64,000 nucleotides of DNA from Zhengitettix transpicula (taxonomy: Eukaryota > Arthropoda > Insecta > Orthoptera > Tetrigidae): contig CM073595.1 in assembly GCA_037074705.1 (NCBI GenBank), positions 26,069,501 to 26,133,500 of the forward strand. The letters run 5' to 3'. The translations under genes and the position numbers were made by a program. Position 1 is the first letter of the stretch; every line of letters starts with the position of its first letter. The notes beneath the pieces are model-generated. The model was given only the letters and a program-made list of their open reading frames with translations, did not search any database and was not told where the DNA came from. This document shows positions 1 through 11,689 of this stretch, one piece after another.

Positions 1-855
1 TTTTTTTTAATATAGTTTGAACACTAGGTATGTCTATGGCGGAGATAAATTTCCGAGGTGATTCTTTGTTGTCCTGACGGCAATAATCTGTTGTCGTCGC
101 TGGTAGAACATGCAAGAACCATGCATTTGTCTGAGGGAGCCGGTTATATACTGAAATTAATAAAATTGTAGTTGAGAGATCATTGAATAAACATATCTGA
201 GAAAGTCAGTTGTATATTTGAACACTTACTATCCCAATGCCTGTTGACGATGTCTCTTTTCCCAGGTACCTTATGTGCTTCAAAATTCATACACTGACGT
301 ATAGATGTCGATTGGACACCAGTAATCCACAGTAACCCTTAAAAAATGTCGAAAGTCCTTCTGGTTCGTCGCGCGGATTCCGCCCCGGGAAGAGACCATA
401 TTCATCACGAGATGTAGTGTCTGTTCTTGATGAACTGAGCGATGAAGAAGAAGTTTTCTTCAGAGTTTGAAGATAGTAATGAAAATGTAGAAAATCCTTT
501 GGCGTCATCCGTGATCCAGTCGTAGACTGTTCCTTTTAAAAAAGCGAACGAAACTTTGTGCCAACGCCGGAATAAGTGTTGAAGAAAATCATTTTTTGCC
601 TGTTTTGTTAAACTACAAATAAACAAAGTTCAACAATGTAGCTGTTATCTTAACTTTAATTTTTTTCATTGTTCACTTTATTCATGTTCGGCCCTTGGTG
701 GTATTTTAATATGTAATCAATATGTTTAAATAGCAACGTAGAGATTGTTTTAGCGACCTTCTGGCTTGATTAAACGAAAGTTAATTGCTTGTTTTTTCGA
801 TTTTCCATTTTTTTAAATAAATTTGTCATTATTTAATTTATGAATTATTTTTTAG
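1..855. other. Unassigned AT-rich flank
   Basis: No confident feature. On the plus strand around 350-640 a broken frame reads through an acidic, Ser/Glu-rich stretch (about 430-520) that loosely recalls the N-terminus of piggyBac-type transposases, but there is no DDD catalytic core and stops interrupt it. I do not claim it as a gene. Confidence 0.3.
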
Positions 856-1169
856 ATTATTAATAAATTTTTCGCGGTTGAGCACCAGGTTCAGATTTCT
901 CGATGTTGACGTTTCTTCGGTCATTCTCTACAGTTGTCTTCAGACTATGTCGCTACGTGTCGTGTGCGCCGGATTTTTTCGGGTCCGACTCCCAAGACTC
1001 CCTGGTGCGATCTGATCGGCCGTTGAGGATCGCCTGACGAGGACACAACTGTTTCCATGTCGCGTAATATTATAATAATCGGATAAGACAGCGGTAGAGA
1101 ATGACCGCAGAAACGTCAACCTCAAGGAATCTGAACCTGGAGCTCAACCGCGAAAAATTTATTAATAAT
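856..1169. mobile_element. Foldback MITE with ~85-bp terminal inverted repeats
   Basis: The outer 85 bases at 856-940 reappear as the reverse complement at about 1085-1169, both starting ATTATTAATAAATTTTTCGC and running inward through a block containing GTTGACGTTTC and CATTCTCTAC. The arms differ at about ten positions and one or two small gaps. The 140-bp centre is much richer in G and C than the flanks and has no open frame. This is the architecture of a non-autonomous DNA transposon. The superfamily cannot be named because no target duplication is clear and no transposase is present. Confidence 0.8.
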
Positions 1170-2669
1170 TTACACCCGGAAATTAATCATTACTTGTTTA
1201 GATGTGCTTGATTGGAATTTTCAAAAACTGAAGAGGTCCTAATCCAAAGAAGAAACGTCTTAATAAATTATTTTTTTCAAACACAAATGTTCTTCTTATT
1301 AATTGTCTAATTAATTTTATATCAGCCATCGGAGACCACGTTTGGAAGTCTTACAGTTAGTGAACGATGATAAGTTATTTTTTTCTTGCTTCTTGAGTTT
1401 CAATTTGTATTATATATAAATAAATTGTTTGGTCAATGTTCTTTAAAATATAACATTCAATTTTTAAGAAATTATGTAATGTTTGTTATAGAAAATCAAA
1501 ACAGTTATTTTGTCATTAAAAGATATTAAGCAAAGCTGACACCCAATAAATCATATTAAAGCTCTGATGACGTAGGGTCCGCTTACAACTAATTTCTTTA
1601 ATGTTTTATAACAAACTACGATCAAAATTGGAGTTGACTGCAAGATGATATTGAGGTACTGTGGGACTCACTGTTACATTATGTAGACGACCGATAACAG
1701 TAAAGATGTTCAAACTGTTCTTCGTATCAGTTGAGAGTATCCGAAAATTACGGAAACGTTACGCAAGACCGCCCACGTATTTCGCTTCAGATCTGAACCA
1801 ACGGAGTAACGCAGAAAAAAAAACTCTCTGTGCGTTAAGAAGCTGCGTTTCACGCGAACACAGCGCAATTCGAGTGCAGATGCGAGGGTGATTTCTGTGG
1901 GCTGGAACAGCTCGCGCTTGCAGTGCGCATCATCGGACAATTCCCATTGTGCTCTGGATCGTTAAGACCCGGACACTAGCTTACACCGAAACAGGCCAGC
2001 GGCGATGTTCTTTAGAACTTTCCAGAATTGCATAGGTCCTCCGGCTAAGACTCCATCAGAGATAGGCGAGACTCTCGCAAAACAGCCATTTACACTGGTA
2101 AAGCAATAACCTCGGCAAGACAATACAAAAAAGAAAAGAAAACGGGTACACGACACGGCCGCAAGTTTTAACCGTGATAGCGTTTACGTTACGAGTCTAT
2201 GCAAATGCGAACGCCAGCCTCGCATGTAATAAATTTACTCGTCACGTCAACGTCGCACGTACTGTGATTATTTTGTTGGGGAAGGGAGAATATCTCATTA
2301 TCTCTTTGACCATCACACTTGGTATGATGAGTTCTACCAAGTTCTGCTTTTCTGAGAGAGGAATACAGTACGCACGAACACACAAATTCTGCAAATATAA
2401 ATCCAATGAATTAAGGTTTTCGGATTTCTATAATTACTATCAATCACTCGACACAAACTTAGACAGAAATAAATAATTTTTAATCCACACTATTCAGTGA
2501 AAATACTTGTTGGGTGTGTTGTAAATGAGAAAATGCGCCTAGACATTAGGCCAATGTCCGAAACCGAGGATTGGAAATAAGAAACTCATTCGGTGTAAGA
2601 GTTCGTCTGTAAATGTGCTATAAGACTCGCTATGACCACATACCACTTAAAGAAAATATAATAAAAAAG
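1170..2669. other. Unassigned, locally GC-richer single-copy-like DNA
   Basis: Bases 1170-1650 are AT-rich and featureless. From about 1660 to 2300 the composition becomes more balanced, with overlapping short frames on both strands (76, 76, 64 and 100 codons), none resembling a known protein. The stretch shares no obvious repeat with the rest of the window, so it could be host-unique DNA such as a regulatory region or non-coding exon. That is only a guess from composition. Confidence 0.3.
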
Positions 2670-2730
2670 TTACCCCCGGCAGGGATTCTATACACGGACA
2701 CGTTAACTAGCCACTAAATACGAGTCAGAT
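2670..2730 (-). repeat. tRNA-like SINE head remnant
   Basis: Read on the minus strand, the segment carries an A-box-like TAGTGGCTAGTTAACGTG followed closely by a B-box-like AGAATCCCTGCCGGGGG, as in tRNA-derived SINE promoters. The spacing is shorter than in a tRNA, so an internal deletion is likely. No cloverleaf can be drawn, so it is not a tRNA gene. The 410 bases after it, up to 3140, hold nothing I can name. Confidence 0.4.
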
Positions 2731-3140
2731 GTTTTTCAATTTACGTCCAGATTTTTATCACTCCAACTTCCATGTTCCCCGTAACTTAAAATTGTGATAG
2801 ATGTTTCACCCGGGTAATATGTTGCACTACATACTATGAATTTTGTTAAAAAAATAAAGTGTGTTCCTAGGGACTACAGGTTGATAAAGTGGAATCCACC
2901 TTATTGATCTGTTTGCTGTTTGTTATTCCCTGAGGTTACTAATACAAGCGGACATGAGAGCAGCGAAATTGGTTTACCCTGCTCATGTTTGTTCAAAAAT
3001 ATATTATGATATTAATAATGTTGTTTGGAAATACTCAGATTGAAAAAGGAGGACTGTATTTTGTTCGAAATGTTACGAATAGTGACACTGTATAATATGT
3101 GTATATCGTAAATTACAGGAAATATTACTTACGAATATAT

Positions 3141-4199
3141 TGTAATAAACACAAAGGAATTAATTTAATCGGCCCACGTTGAGGCACCAATTTTGTAATA
3201 AACACAAAATAGGATAAATAAATCAATTGATTGCCCCACGTTGATGAAGCCAATTTTGTAATGATTAACCGGGAAGATTAATTAAAAAAATTATTAAACA
3301 AATATTACTTAAATGATTTGCATTCAATAGTTGGCTGATGAAATAATTATATTTATTTTTATTTAAAGAGAATGATTTCTAAATAATTACGAAATTCTTT
3401 AAAACTTTACGACAATTTACTTTTATTCAGGTGAAATTTATAACATTTCTAAATGAGATTATTTACATTTAAAGTTTTTCAGTTTTATAATTTTTACAAC
3501 TCTTTTCTCAGGGTCATTTATTTGGGCCTTCTATGTAAAGAACCAACCTATATATTTACGTTAAACAATCAAATTCCTTTACAACTTTAGAATTTAAACA
3601 ATCAAATAAACGTGAAATCGAAATCTGACTACTTTATCTTTAGTTATCATTTTTATCAAATTTATCAGTTTATCAAATTTCTTTGTACTCACAAACATCT
3701 GCTGATACCAGGCTTAAACTCTCTTGGGCTCGTGTACACCTCACAGTTCACATTAAAAAGGCCATGAAATCACTGAATTTACATTGATTAAAGAAACACT
3801 GTCATAACTTTTGGGTCTCTCATCTGGAAACTGGAAACTGCAACTCCTTCCGGATTAATGGTTGGACAGATTGTTACAAATTATCTCTCTGTGGAATTGG
3901 TGATGGTCACTGTACTTATAGATGTTTATTGTGGCGTGATTTATAAGGTTACTGCTTGTAACTGTATTCGATGAACTACAGACTGAAAACCTTTTACTTG
4001 CTTTCAACCTGCAGCCTCTCTGGATGGAACTGTATCTGCCTACCACGCTGTTCGCCGTCCGACTTCCAACTGTAAAACCCCGCGGTTCAGCACGACAAAG
4101 CCCGTCTGTCCATTGTCGCCTTTGAAATTAGTTGCCGCTAACAATCCACCATAAATATCCCACTATCAAAATCACTAATGGCCTCTAATTAGTATTACA
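3141..4199 (-). mobile_element. Solo LTR, copy A (minus strand), ATAT target duplication
   Basis: The segment starts TGTAAT and ends ATTACA and is flanked on both sides by ATAT (3137-3140 and 4200-4203), as for a 1059-bp solo LTR with a 4-bp target duplication. Read on the minus strand it contains the block GCCCAAATAAATGACCCTGA (near 3515-3535) shared by all five LTRs here. Its U5 end holds two tandem units (3141-3193 and 3194-3256), each starting TGTAATA on the plus strand and each carrying a primer-binding-site-like motif, AAATTGGTGCCTCAACGTGG and AAATTGGCTTCATCAACGTG on the minus strand. These sit inside the target-duplication boundary and so belong to the LTR. The family is most likely Ty3/Gypsy-like; no internal coding region is attached. 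Confidence 0.8.
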
Positions 4200-4261
4200 A
4201 TATGGATCAATAAAAATTTACGAAATCTACGATATCGCGCTGGTACTATCGAAACAAATTT

Positions 4262-5203
4262 ATTTCTATGAATCAAATATAAACAATACTTATTTTTTTA
4301 AATATTTATTTTGATTTTAAACGCACAAACAATCATAGTTTATTTTTCTACATAATCTTCTGATTTATAAACACATTTTTCCCAGCGTATAGGTAATTTT
4401 TTAATTCCTTCCACGTAAAAAGAGTCAGGTCGTGTTTGTAGCCAATTGCGCACATATGCTTCAACCTTATTATCGTTGTGGAATTTTTGCCCTCCCAAAG
4501 CTTCCTTGAGAGGACCAAAGACATGGAAGTCGCAGGGAGACAGGTCTGGACTGTATGGAGGGTGTTCCAGTGTCTCCCAACCCAGTTGCTCCAATTTTTG
4601 TACGGTCAGGGCTGCTGTATGGGGGCGAGCAGTCATGGAGGAGAATCACTTTTCTCATCGGAAGGTCTCGTCTTTTGCGGCGATATGCAAGTGTGACCTC
4701 AGTCAAAATTTGGCAGTAGTATGCCGCATTAATTGTTCTGCGCTCATGCAAAAAATCAAGTTGCAGCAGGCCACGCTGGTCAAAAAAAACGGTAGCCAAA
4801 ACCTTGCCAGCCGATAATCGTGACTTGGTTTTCACTGGTCCGGTCATGGTTCTCATTTTCAACACGTTCACGACCCTCCACGAACTGTTTATGCCAAGCA
4901 AACACTCTAGCTCGCGACAGCGTCTCTTCCCCGAACTGTGCAGTCAATTTTCTCAAGATTTCGGCCGGTTTTACACCTTCTGCAGCTAAAAACTTGATAA
5001 CAATACGTTGCGCAATAGAGGGAGGTACCTCCTGCTCGGACATCGTAACGATGGACACTGAGCGAGTCTATGATGATGAGTCACGTGCTTCCCCCACTCC
5101 TGACAAACCAACCTAACAGCCAATAACAGCGGAACGTTCTTCCATCACTATTGCGCGCGCAGATCCAAAAGTCTCGTTTATATTTGATTCACCCTCGTAT
5201 CTT
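4262..5203 (-). mobile_element. Mariner element 1, internally deleted
   Basis: Inverted ends share GAATCAAATATAAAC: on the minus strand the right end reads TACGAGGGTGAATCAAATAT (to about 5203), and the left end (about 4268-4290) reads CTATGAATCAAATATAAAC on the plus strand. They bracket a recognisable mariner transposase relic. At about 940 bp the element is roughly 300 bp shorter than a full mariner, which fits the gap in the coding region. The left terminus has diverged more than the right. It lies 62 bp from LTR copy A. Confidence 0.85.
4340..5058 (-). pseudogene. Mariner transposase pseudogene (first catalytic Asp deleted)
   Basis: The N-terminal helix-turn-helix region is legible from Met at 5058 (residues about 1-65, including EGVKPAEILRKLTAQFGEE). 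The sequence then jumps to the late catalytic domain, SAGKVLATVFFDQRGLLQ. About 100 residues are missing between these, including the linker and the first Asp of the DD34D triad, normally in a DETW motif. The second motif, LLHD, is present but followed by a frameshift that looks like a 2-base loss. The frame resumes at ARPHTAALTVQKLEQLGWE and carries the third motif, PPYSPDLSPCDFHVFGPLKE, through to a near-complete C-terminus ending DYVEK at 4340. A normal family member has about 345 residues. The enzyme cannot be active. The short frames on the opposite strand are shadows. Confidence 0.9.
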
Positions 5204-6220
5204 TCAGTACTCTACTGCCATATCCAATGTCTGAGTAGTTTCAATAATACATTCGCATAAAAATACCGGCAAGATGACTGCCGCGTTTAGAATCAGTGGT
5301 GAATAATTGTAATCGTGCTGTCCACTCAGTGACGTTTTCTTCGCAATCTGGACGTCTTCGTACGTCCATAAAGAACTTTCAGATGAAAACATGTAATCGC
5401 CACTACACTCCAGAGACAAAATAATGAGTTTATGCAGGTGAACCCCACTATTTACAAAAATGACGAACTGAGAATTAAATAAACAAACCTCCTTGTATGA
5501 GCTATAATGAAGTGCTATTCCACCAATACTATGAACAGAAAAATGGAAAACTATCCATTACACGTGGTTAAACTACAAATACAGAAAATTTCACACTATA
5601 CAACGAAAACTTTCTTAATTTAATGGAAAACAGTTTCCAGTAAGTTAACCAATTTGGGATAGTAATTTCATAACCTCGCAGCACTCAAGCCTAGCAGATA
5701 GGAAGGCTGGAAGCGAAACCGCTTTTGCCAAATTTCATTTGTTCACGTTTTTCTGAGATAAGCCCCGGGCTATTCTGTTCTCACATACGTCAATAATACC
5801 TTTTGAGTAACAAATGTCAGTAATAACCCATCAATACCCACAAATCGCAATCACAAGTGTAATTACGTTACGATAAGGATTCATAAAACGATTTATATCA
5901 TGCTTCTAAGCGTGATAAACAAACATTAATCACCGATAAAACAATTGGAACCTAATGAACCAGTTGATACGGTGCGTGTATTGATCCCACAAAGGGTATT
6001 TATTTCGGAATGTATTCAGGCATTATCCATTCCCGAGAAGCGCACTTGTCAACTGACTAGCTCAGGTTAGTATTAATACATTACTTTGTTTTTTAACAAC
6101 GTCTAAAGCGCAGTTATTATTTCTGTTAAAAAAAATCCTTTTTTTTGTATATTAATTTTCAACTATTGTGTCAAAAATTGGTTACAGCTAAAATAATGAT
6201 GAAACTATATAACAAAAAAT
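5204..6220. other. No recognisable feature
   Basis: AT-rich DNA with only short unassigned frames, the longest being 71 codons on the minus strand at 5204-5419, which resembles nothing known to me. No repeat shared with other parts of the window was seen. Confidence 0.4.
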
Positions 6221-6221
6221 T

Positions 6222-6335
6222 ATGTATGTTTGTTTGTGCGTATACATCGAAATTTAAACACATGGACAAATTTTAACAAAACTTGTTACACATATTCTTA
6301 AAAACATGGGAGTAACAAACTCCTAGCATAATTGT
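6222..6335 (+). repeat. Dispersed Helitron-like head fragment, copy 5
   Basis: This stretch (GTTACACATATTC, then ACTCCTAGCATAATTGTGGC) matches 61075-61195 over about 110 bases. It also resembles, more weakly, the leading part of the Helitron-like copies at 11.7, 30.8 and 41.2 kb, which share GTACACGTGTTCCTT followed by TGGGGGTAAGA. It is a truncated member of that repeat. No 3' hairpin or CTAG end is present. Confidence 0.5.
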
Positions 6336-6394
6336 GGCAAGAAATATTTGTTATACATTTATATAATTCTGTGTTCTATTTTTGTTATATTTAT

Positions 6395-6960
6395 TATTAT
6401 TAAATTCCATCGGTTCACGATCAATATGCAGAGTATGTTGAAAAGAAATTGGCAAAATATAGGAGTAGATTGTAGGTTAAGAAATATTTTGTCCCTTAAA
6501 GCTTCAAAAACAGTGTTTATGTCAATAGTAGTTCCTCATATACGTTATTGTAATTCATTATTTTTTGGTGTAAGTAGTAATGTTATTAATAAATTAGAAG
6601 TAATATGGAATTGAGGATTAAGAGATATCTTGAATGAAAATAAATATTGTACGATTCAGGATATGTTAAATTAAGTAGAATTTTTAAATATTAGGGACCA
6701 AATTTTGTATTATATGTTAATTTTTATTTATAGAACAGAAAAGGAGCAGTTGCCCGAATATTTAAAAAAAAATTATTAAAAGAAAATTAGATGTCCATAG
6801 TCATAACACCAGGGGGAAGGAAATTTTTTTTATTGAGCATCTGAATCTAAGAAGTACAAAAAATTCGATGTTTGATAGAGGGTTAATCTTATATAACGAG
6901 TTGCTTGTAGATGTAAAGAATACAACTAGTTAAAATATATATTTCTTAAAATTCTTGTTA
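6395..6960 (+). pseudogene. Non-LTR retrotransposon RT, C-terminal (thumb) fragment
   Basis: The open stretch to 6614 reads LRNILSLKASKTVFMSIVVP then HIRYCNSLFFG and NKLEVIWN. This is the region just after the RT palm in jockey/CR1-type elements, where a conserved HI-YCN/YG motif precedes the helix that ends in an aromatic-Asn. The frame continues after a stop as LRDILNENKYCTIQDML, then with more stops through EKEQLPEYLKK. The catalytic YADD box is absent. It is a 5'-truncated dead copy; clade assignment beyond jockey/CR1-like is not safe. Confidence 0.75.
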
Positions 6961-8456
6961 AAGATAAAAAATAGTGATAGGTAAATAGTGTATGTATATT
7001 GTAATTAGCTCTACGCTAAATTGTGTATATATAAAAAAATTAGGTAAAATATGTGATAGTGCTAAAAACTTCATCCAAATAATTTCAGCCTGGTTTATTC
7101 CTTACAAATAATATGTTAAGTTCTACATAATTTTATAACCACCTGTAAGCAGTCTGCATTAATGGTTTCTGAAAATTGCAATACGGATCGATTTGTTGTC
7201 GTCGAAGAAGATATATAGCGTTTCGTGGTCCGTACCAGAGAAGAGTGATGTTTGTCAGTTAACAGAGTAAACTGTAATTCGAACAAATTAGTTACACACC
7301 TACGTTAGCATTAATTATATATATCAAACGTAAATACAGAATGATTCTCTTCGTATTTTAAACAATTTTTGCATTGACAGAGATATCGATACACGAAAAA
7401 CATAAATCTAAATAAAGGGTTAACGCTTGACCAACCAGAATAATTACGTTATTCATTCATAATCTGACGCATGATGTATTACCGCGGGAAACTAAGTATA
7501 TGAAAGGACTGAACGGAAGGTGAGGAGGCAGATAGATTGATATCCAAAAAAATTGAGCTCTCTGTGGATCACACACCTCAAGTGAAACTAATTAATTAGT
7601 ATACAAACAATATAATAGTTATTAATTTTCCTCACTTCACTAATTTTTTTGTATATTTTCTACAGCACGATTTCCAAAAATCAAACTCCATTTCGTTATT
7701 TTGATTTTCAATGACATTATTTTCTATTGCATTCGTCTTACATTTATATAATTCTTTGTTCTATTTATATTTATTATTATTATTAGATTCCATTATTTGT
7801 AATTCTAATGTTAAGAAATCTGTTGACGACCGTTGCGTGAATGTTACTTGATTCGGCAACCGACGGCGCTGAAGTTAACTAATACAGTTGCGATAAATAG
7901 TTCCTGAAACGTGGAACATTTTTTATTACAGTTATTCAGCAATTTTTCTTGAACAAAATTGTATTCCAGCCTCTCTCCGAATTAGTTTTATTTTAATACG
8001 CGAATGTTTCCATCCAACAGTTTTTCAACATCGCAAAGTACTAAATATTATTTGGTAATGAGTTTGTGTGTTATTACATCTTTCTTTTGATTCACCAGAT
8101 CTGCTGCTCTGGAAACGAATTTCATCTTATTTTCAAAAAAGAACGTTGTTAACAGCGAGTAAACACAAAACAGGATATCCGATATTGCTCGTTACAATTG
8201 TCGTAAACGATTGGCAGTACTCGCACGTACTGATACATTGGCACACGAGCACCTTTTTATTCCCACTCGAAACAGCGACACTTGATACAAATTGGATGGC
8301 TGAGACCTTACAAGTGGCTCTCATGGCGTAGCCAAACGAAACTACGATCTACATTCCACATATGCTGTATAATACAACCTTGCGTATGTAAAGCTCACAT
8401 AAAATTGTTTAACATTTATTCATTATAAATTTTGAATAGCTGAGTTGAATTATATT
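6961..8456. other. Mostly unassigned; contains a 55-bp direct repeat
   Basis: Bases 7738-7793 repeat 6351-6410 with few differences (TTACATTTATATAATTCT, then TGTTCTATTT and a TATTATTATTA run), showing that the sequence just upstream of the LINE fragment is itself a dispersed repeat. The rest is AT-rich with no gene. Two overlapping frames at 8068-8331 (87 codons, plus) and 8133-8324 (63 codons, minus) have no recognisable product. Confidence 0.4.
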
Positions 8457-8488
8457 GAAAAGATACGTTTCGGTTTTTCCATTTGGGA

Positions 8489-8718
8489 CTGTTTAGCGTT
8501 TACGTTCGTTAAAGAATACTCGTCGTCACAGAAAATGAGCATGCCTTGCAGAATGCATCACGCAACAATTTTTCAAAAATAATGTAGCCTATAAAAAAAC
8601 AACGATTTGTATACTTGTAAATGGACAATTTTTAAGGTGTTTTGCGTGATGCATTCAGGAAGGAACGCTCAATTTTTGTGACGATGAGTGTTCATGAGCG
8701 AACTTTAAACGCTAAACT
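8489..8718. mobile_element. Small inverted-repeat MITE, copy 1
   Basis: The left arm 8489-8567 (CTGTTTAGCGTTTACGTTCG to GCATCACGCAA) is matched by an inverted right arm 8642-8718 (TTGCGTGATGCATTC to AACGCTAAACTA). The 75-base centre contains AATGTAGCCTATAAAAA. Fragments of the same unit recur at 8836-9060, 9191-9241, 12655-12990, 16290-16500 and 58681-58850, so this is a multicopy non-autonomous element. Confidence 0.7.
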
Positions 8719-8796
8719 AAAATAGACTGTTACTATAGCTACATATTTTAATTATACAGCAATCGATTTTGAAGTTTTTAATAGGTCATTTTAATT

Positions 8797-9245
8797 ATTT
8801 GGAAAAGGTACGTTTCGATTTCCTCCATTTATGTGTGTTTAGCGTTTAAAGTTCGTTCATAAACACTCATCCTCACAAAAATTGAGCGTACTTTCTTGAA
8901 TGCATCACGCAAAACGCCTTAAAAATTAATGTAGCCTATAACGATTTTTATACTTGTAACTGGACAGTTAATGAATGAAGAACAATTTAACTCTCGGTCA
9001 AGCGACTGTTAGTATACCTGCATGGCTTCAGGCAACGAGGAGGCAGCCATATTTTCTAACATGTGAACAAGGGATTATTGGAATTGAGAAACTGTGTCAA
9101 AAGTCGCAAACCTGTCAGATGCCTTGTATTGGGAGAAGATATTTCTTTATCTTACAGAATCGCAGTCGAATAACAAAGAGAATATAATGTGTGCTGCGTG
9201 TTGCATCCAGGAAGGGACGCTCTGTTTTTGTGGCGAATGAACAAA
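8797..9245. mobile_element. Second, degenerate copy of the same MITE
   Basis: 8797-8970 is a direct repeat of 8457-8635 (ACGTTTCGATTTCC, TAGCGTTTAAAGTTCGTTC, GAATGCATCACGCAA, AATGTAGCCTATA). An inverted partner lies at 9191-9241 (GCTGCGTGTTGCATCCAGGA, then GACGCTCTGTTTTTGTGGCG). Between them, 8975-9060 shares CAATTTAACTCTCGGTCAAG and GAGGAGGCAG with 12915-12985. The short plus-strand frame inside (8975-9187) is not coding in any recognisable way. Confidence 0.6.
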
Positions 9246-9488
9246 AAAAAATTTTAAGTTTAATACCCTTCCAACTGTTACAAATTTGTTTCGAATGAGA
9301 GTTACTCATAATTCATGTTAAGGTGAATTTTACATGTAAATTATTGACAATTACTAAATAAACTATTTCAGAATTGAAGCAAAATTTATATTTATATTAA
9401 ATCACATATGACACTGAATTCAAATCTACTGTATCTTCGGAATGACGATTTATGTCACCATTTACAACCCTTAAAACGGTTGAAGTTA

Positions 9489-10180
9489 CACATAATCACT
9501 AAATGTTTGCATTCATACTGAAGTGATACACCACTGTTGCATTACGGTTGCGCTATACGACTACTGTGGTGAATATCACCAGAAATGTCACCTCCGACAA
9601 ACTGCTTATATTAATCTGTGTTTTAAGGGAACGTCATTTGCCACTGTTTATTTATTGCATAAATTATTTCCTTTCTACATTTTATATTAGGTTACAGTTT
9701 TTTAACGTTGAAAGCAAGAACACTGTAATCAGAACGCGCGACTTTAGAAGCAACGTAACGCTTCAAGTGTACCTCACTTAATTTCATACAAGAGCCAGAT
9801 CATTTCTTGTAAGCAAAAAAAAACTATGTTGTCTACAAACGTGCCGCTACAATAATCGATTTATCTACGTTTACATTTTATTTTTATCTACAAAAACATC
9901 GGATTTCAATAACACATTGATTGGCGACGCGCGTTCTGATTGCAGTGTTCTTGCTTTCAACGTTAAAAAAAATGTAACCTAATATAAAATGTAGGAAGGA
10001 AATAATTTATGCAATAAATAAACAGTGGCAAATGACGTTCCCTTAAAAGATAGATTAATCTATGCAGTTTGTCGGAGGTGACATTTCTGGTGATATCCAC
10101 CACCGTAGTCATATAGCGCAACCGTAATGCAACAGTGGTGTATCACTTCAGTATGAATGCAAACATTTAGTGATTATGTG
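9489..10180. mobile_element. 692-bp foldback element with ~252-bp arms
   Basis: The left arm 9489-9740 begins CACATAATCACTAAATGTTT and ends GAACGCGCG. It is repeated as the reverse complement at 9928-10180 with only a few percent differences and small indels. The 187-bp AT-rich loop has no coding potential. Such long, well-matched arms suggest a fairly recent insertion of a foldback or long-TIR MITE, and transcription would give a 250-bp double-stranded stem. I see no convincing target duplication (GTTA before, ACGT after). The 77-codon frame on the left arm is incidental. Confidence 0.85.
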
Positions 10181-11689
10181 ACGTGTTGCTCGGTGCAATA
10201 TCCGGCGTTTCTCCTTCCGTAAACACTCATAGCAAATGAGGACCAAGAAGCAAATCACCTTACTGGTGCAACGAATTTCACTCCATTTAAGCATATAATT
10301 ACACCTGTTTTATCGCCAAAAATGTGGCCCAGAACTCTGCCGATGATAATAAAAACAATTTTTATTGCATTCATGCAACATACTTGAATTTAATACGCGC
10401 CTAGGCGCATTTTAATCAAGAGAAAAAAATTCATAATGTATACTTGACATAAACGAAGCTACTTAACAAACAAGGTTAATTATGTAGCCTACACTAATGA
10501 TCTAAGATTAAGTGCACTGAAGATTGTATGACTTGTCTACTTAAATAATTTCACAATTGTTTCAGTACATATGAAGATTATTCGGAAATATACTTAAAAA
10601 TTTATTTCATATGTTTGAACGCAGCTTAAGTCAAGTCAGAAGATAAATAATTAAACTAGCACCCTAAATAGGTTAATTTGTATTTGTAAGAGACTTCCCT
10701 TGTCAGCTGTACTAACTACGCATTTGTGGGAAGGCACTGAACAACTTAATGATTGTGGCTGATTGAGTGGCGGCGTCAATTGGCCATTAACGCCAATTTA
10801 GGAACAAGTAGTTTTATTTTATTTCGACAAGAACTACTCAATCTTCAACAACACTTCAGGAACGTAGAACATAACTCCACGTTACACATAATCTCGCTGA
10901 CGTTTATAAAAGTAAATAGGCGCATTTGTAAAGTATTACACTACTTATAATTCTATTAAATTTGAAAACAATAATAGTCTCAATTTAATTATACATACTT
11001 AAATTGAAGCATTTGACTTATCAAGTCATATTCGACTATACACTCACAACAACAAAAATTGAGATTAATAATCTTATAATATACTGCATATTATAATTTA
11101 TTTTAATACCATATTTGTAATCGTTAATTTATTTACAAGCATAATTCTTACCTTTTACAGCATTAAAAATATCTCATTCCTATAACTAAACACATTCTAA
11201 AACTAATCGGGTATAACACTGACGTAGACACTTTCAAGGCACTTGGTTGAAAAATTATGTTGTCAATTTATTAAAAAAAGATACCATAATATTTACCAAA
11301 ATCATTTATATTATTAGCTATTGTGTTCTTATTAATATTTTAAACGTGGCTTCTGCCTTAAACCCAAATCTCAAGCAGATACTTCTTTATCCAACCATAG
11401 TAAAACAACAAATCATTGTTTTACTTTTGATAGTACTAAAATTTTATATAAGGAAAATAATAGGTAAAAATTAAAATTTACTGATGTAAAAGATAAGAAT
11501 TATTCTTTTAAATAACAACGGTTACAACTATGCTTTTAAAATAACTATTGTAATATACAGTATATTATAAGATTATTAATCTCCATTTTTCATCTCATTG
11601 TATAGATGAAATCTCCAATTTATTAATAAAAAATTAAATTGTGACTATTATTGGTTTTGAATCTAATAAATAAAACAGACTGCTTGTTT
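10181..11689. other. No recognisable feature
   Basis: AT-rich sequence with unassigned frames of 65 and 75 codons (10753-10950 and 11247-11474, plus). The second is very rich in Ile, Leu and Lys, as random AT-rich DNA would give. Confidence 0.4.

Noticed and set aside
350..640. piggyBac transposase N-terminus
   Set aside because: Only a vague acidic, Ser-rich resemblance; no catalytic residues, TTAA site or inverted ends.
2174..2476. 100-codon plus-strand frame as a gene
   Set aside because: Ile/Lys/Asn-rich with a competing frame on the other strand and no known motif.
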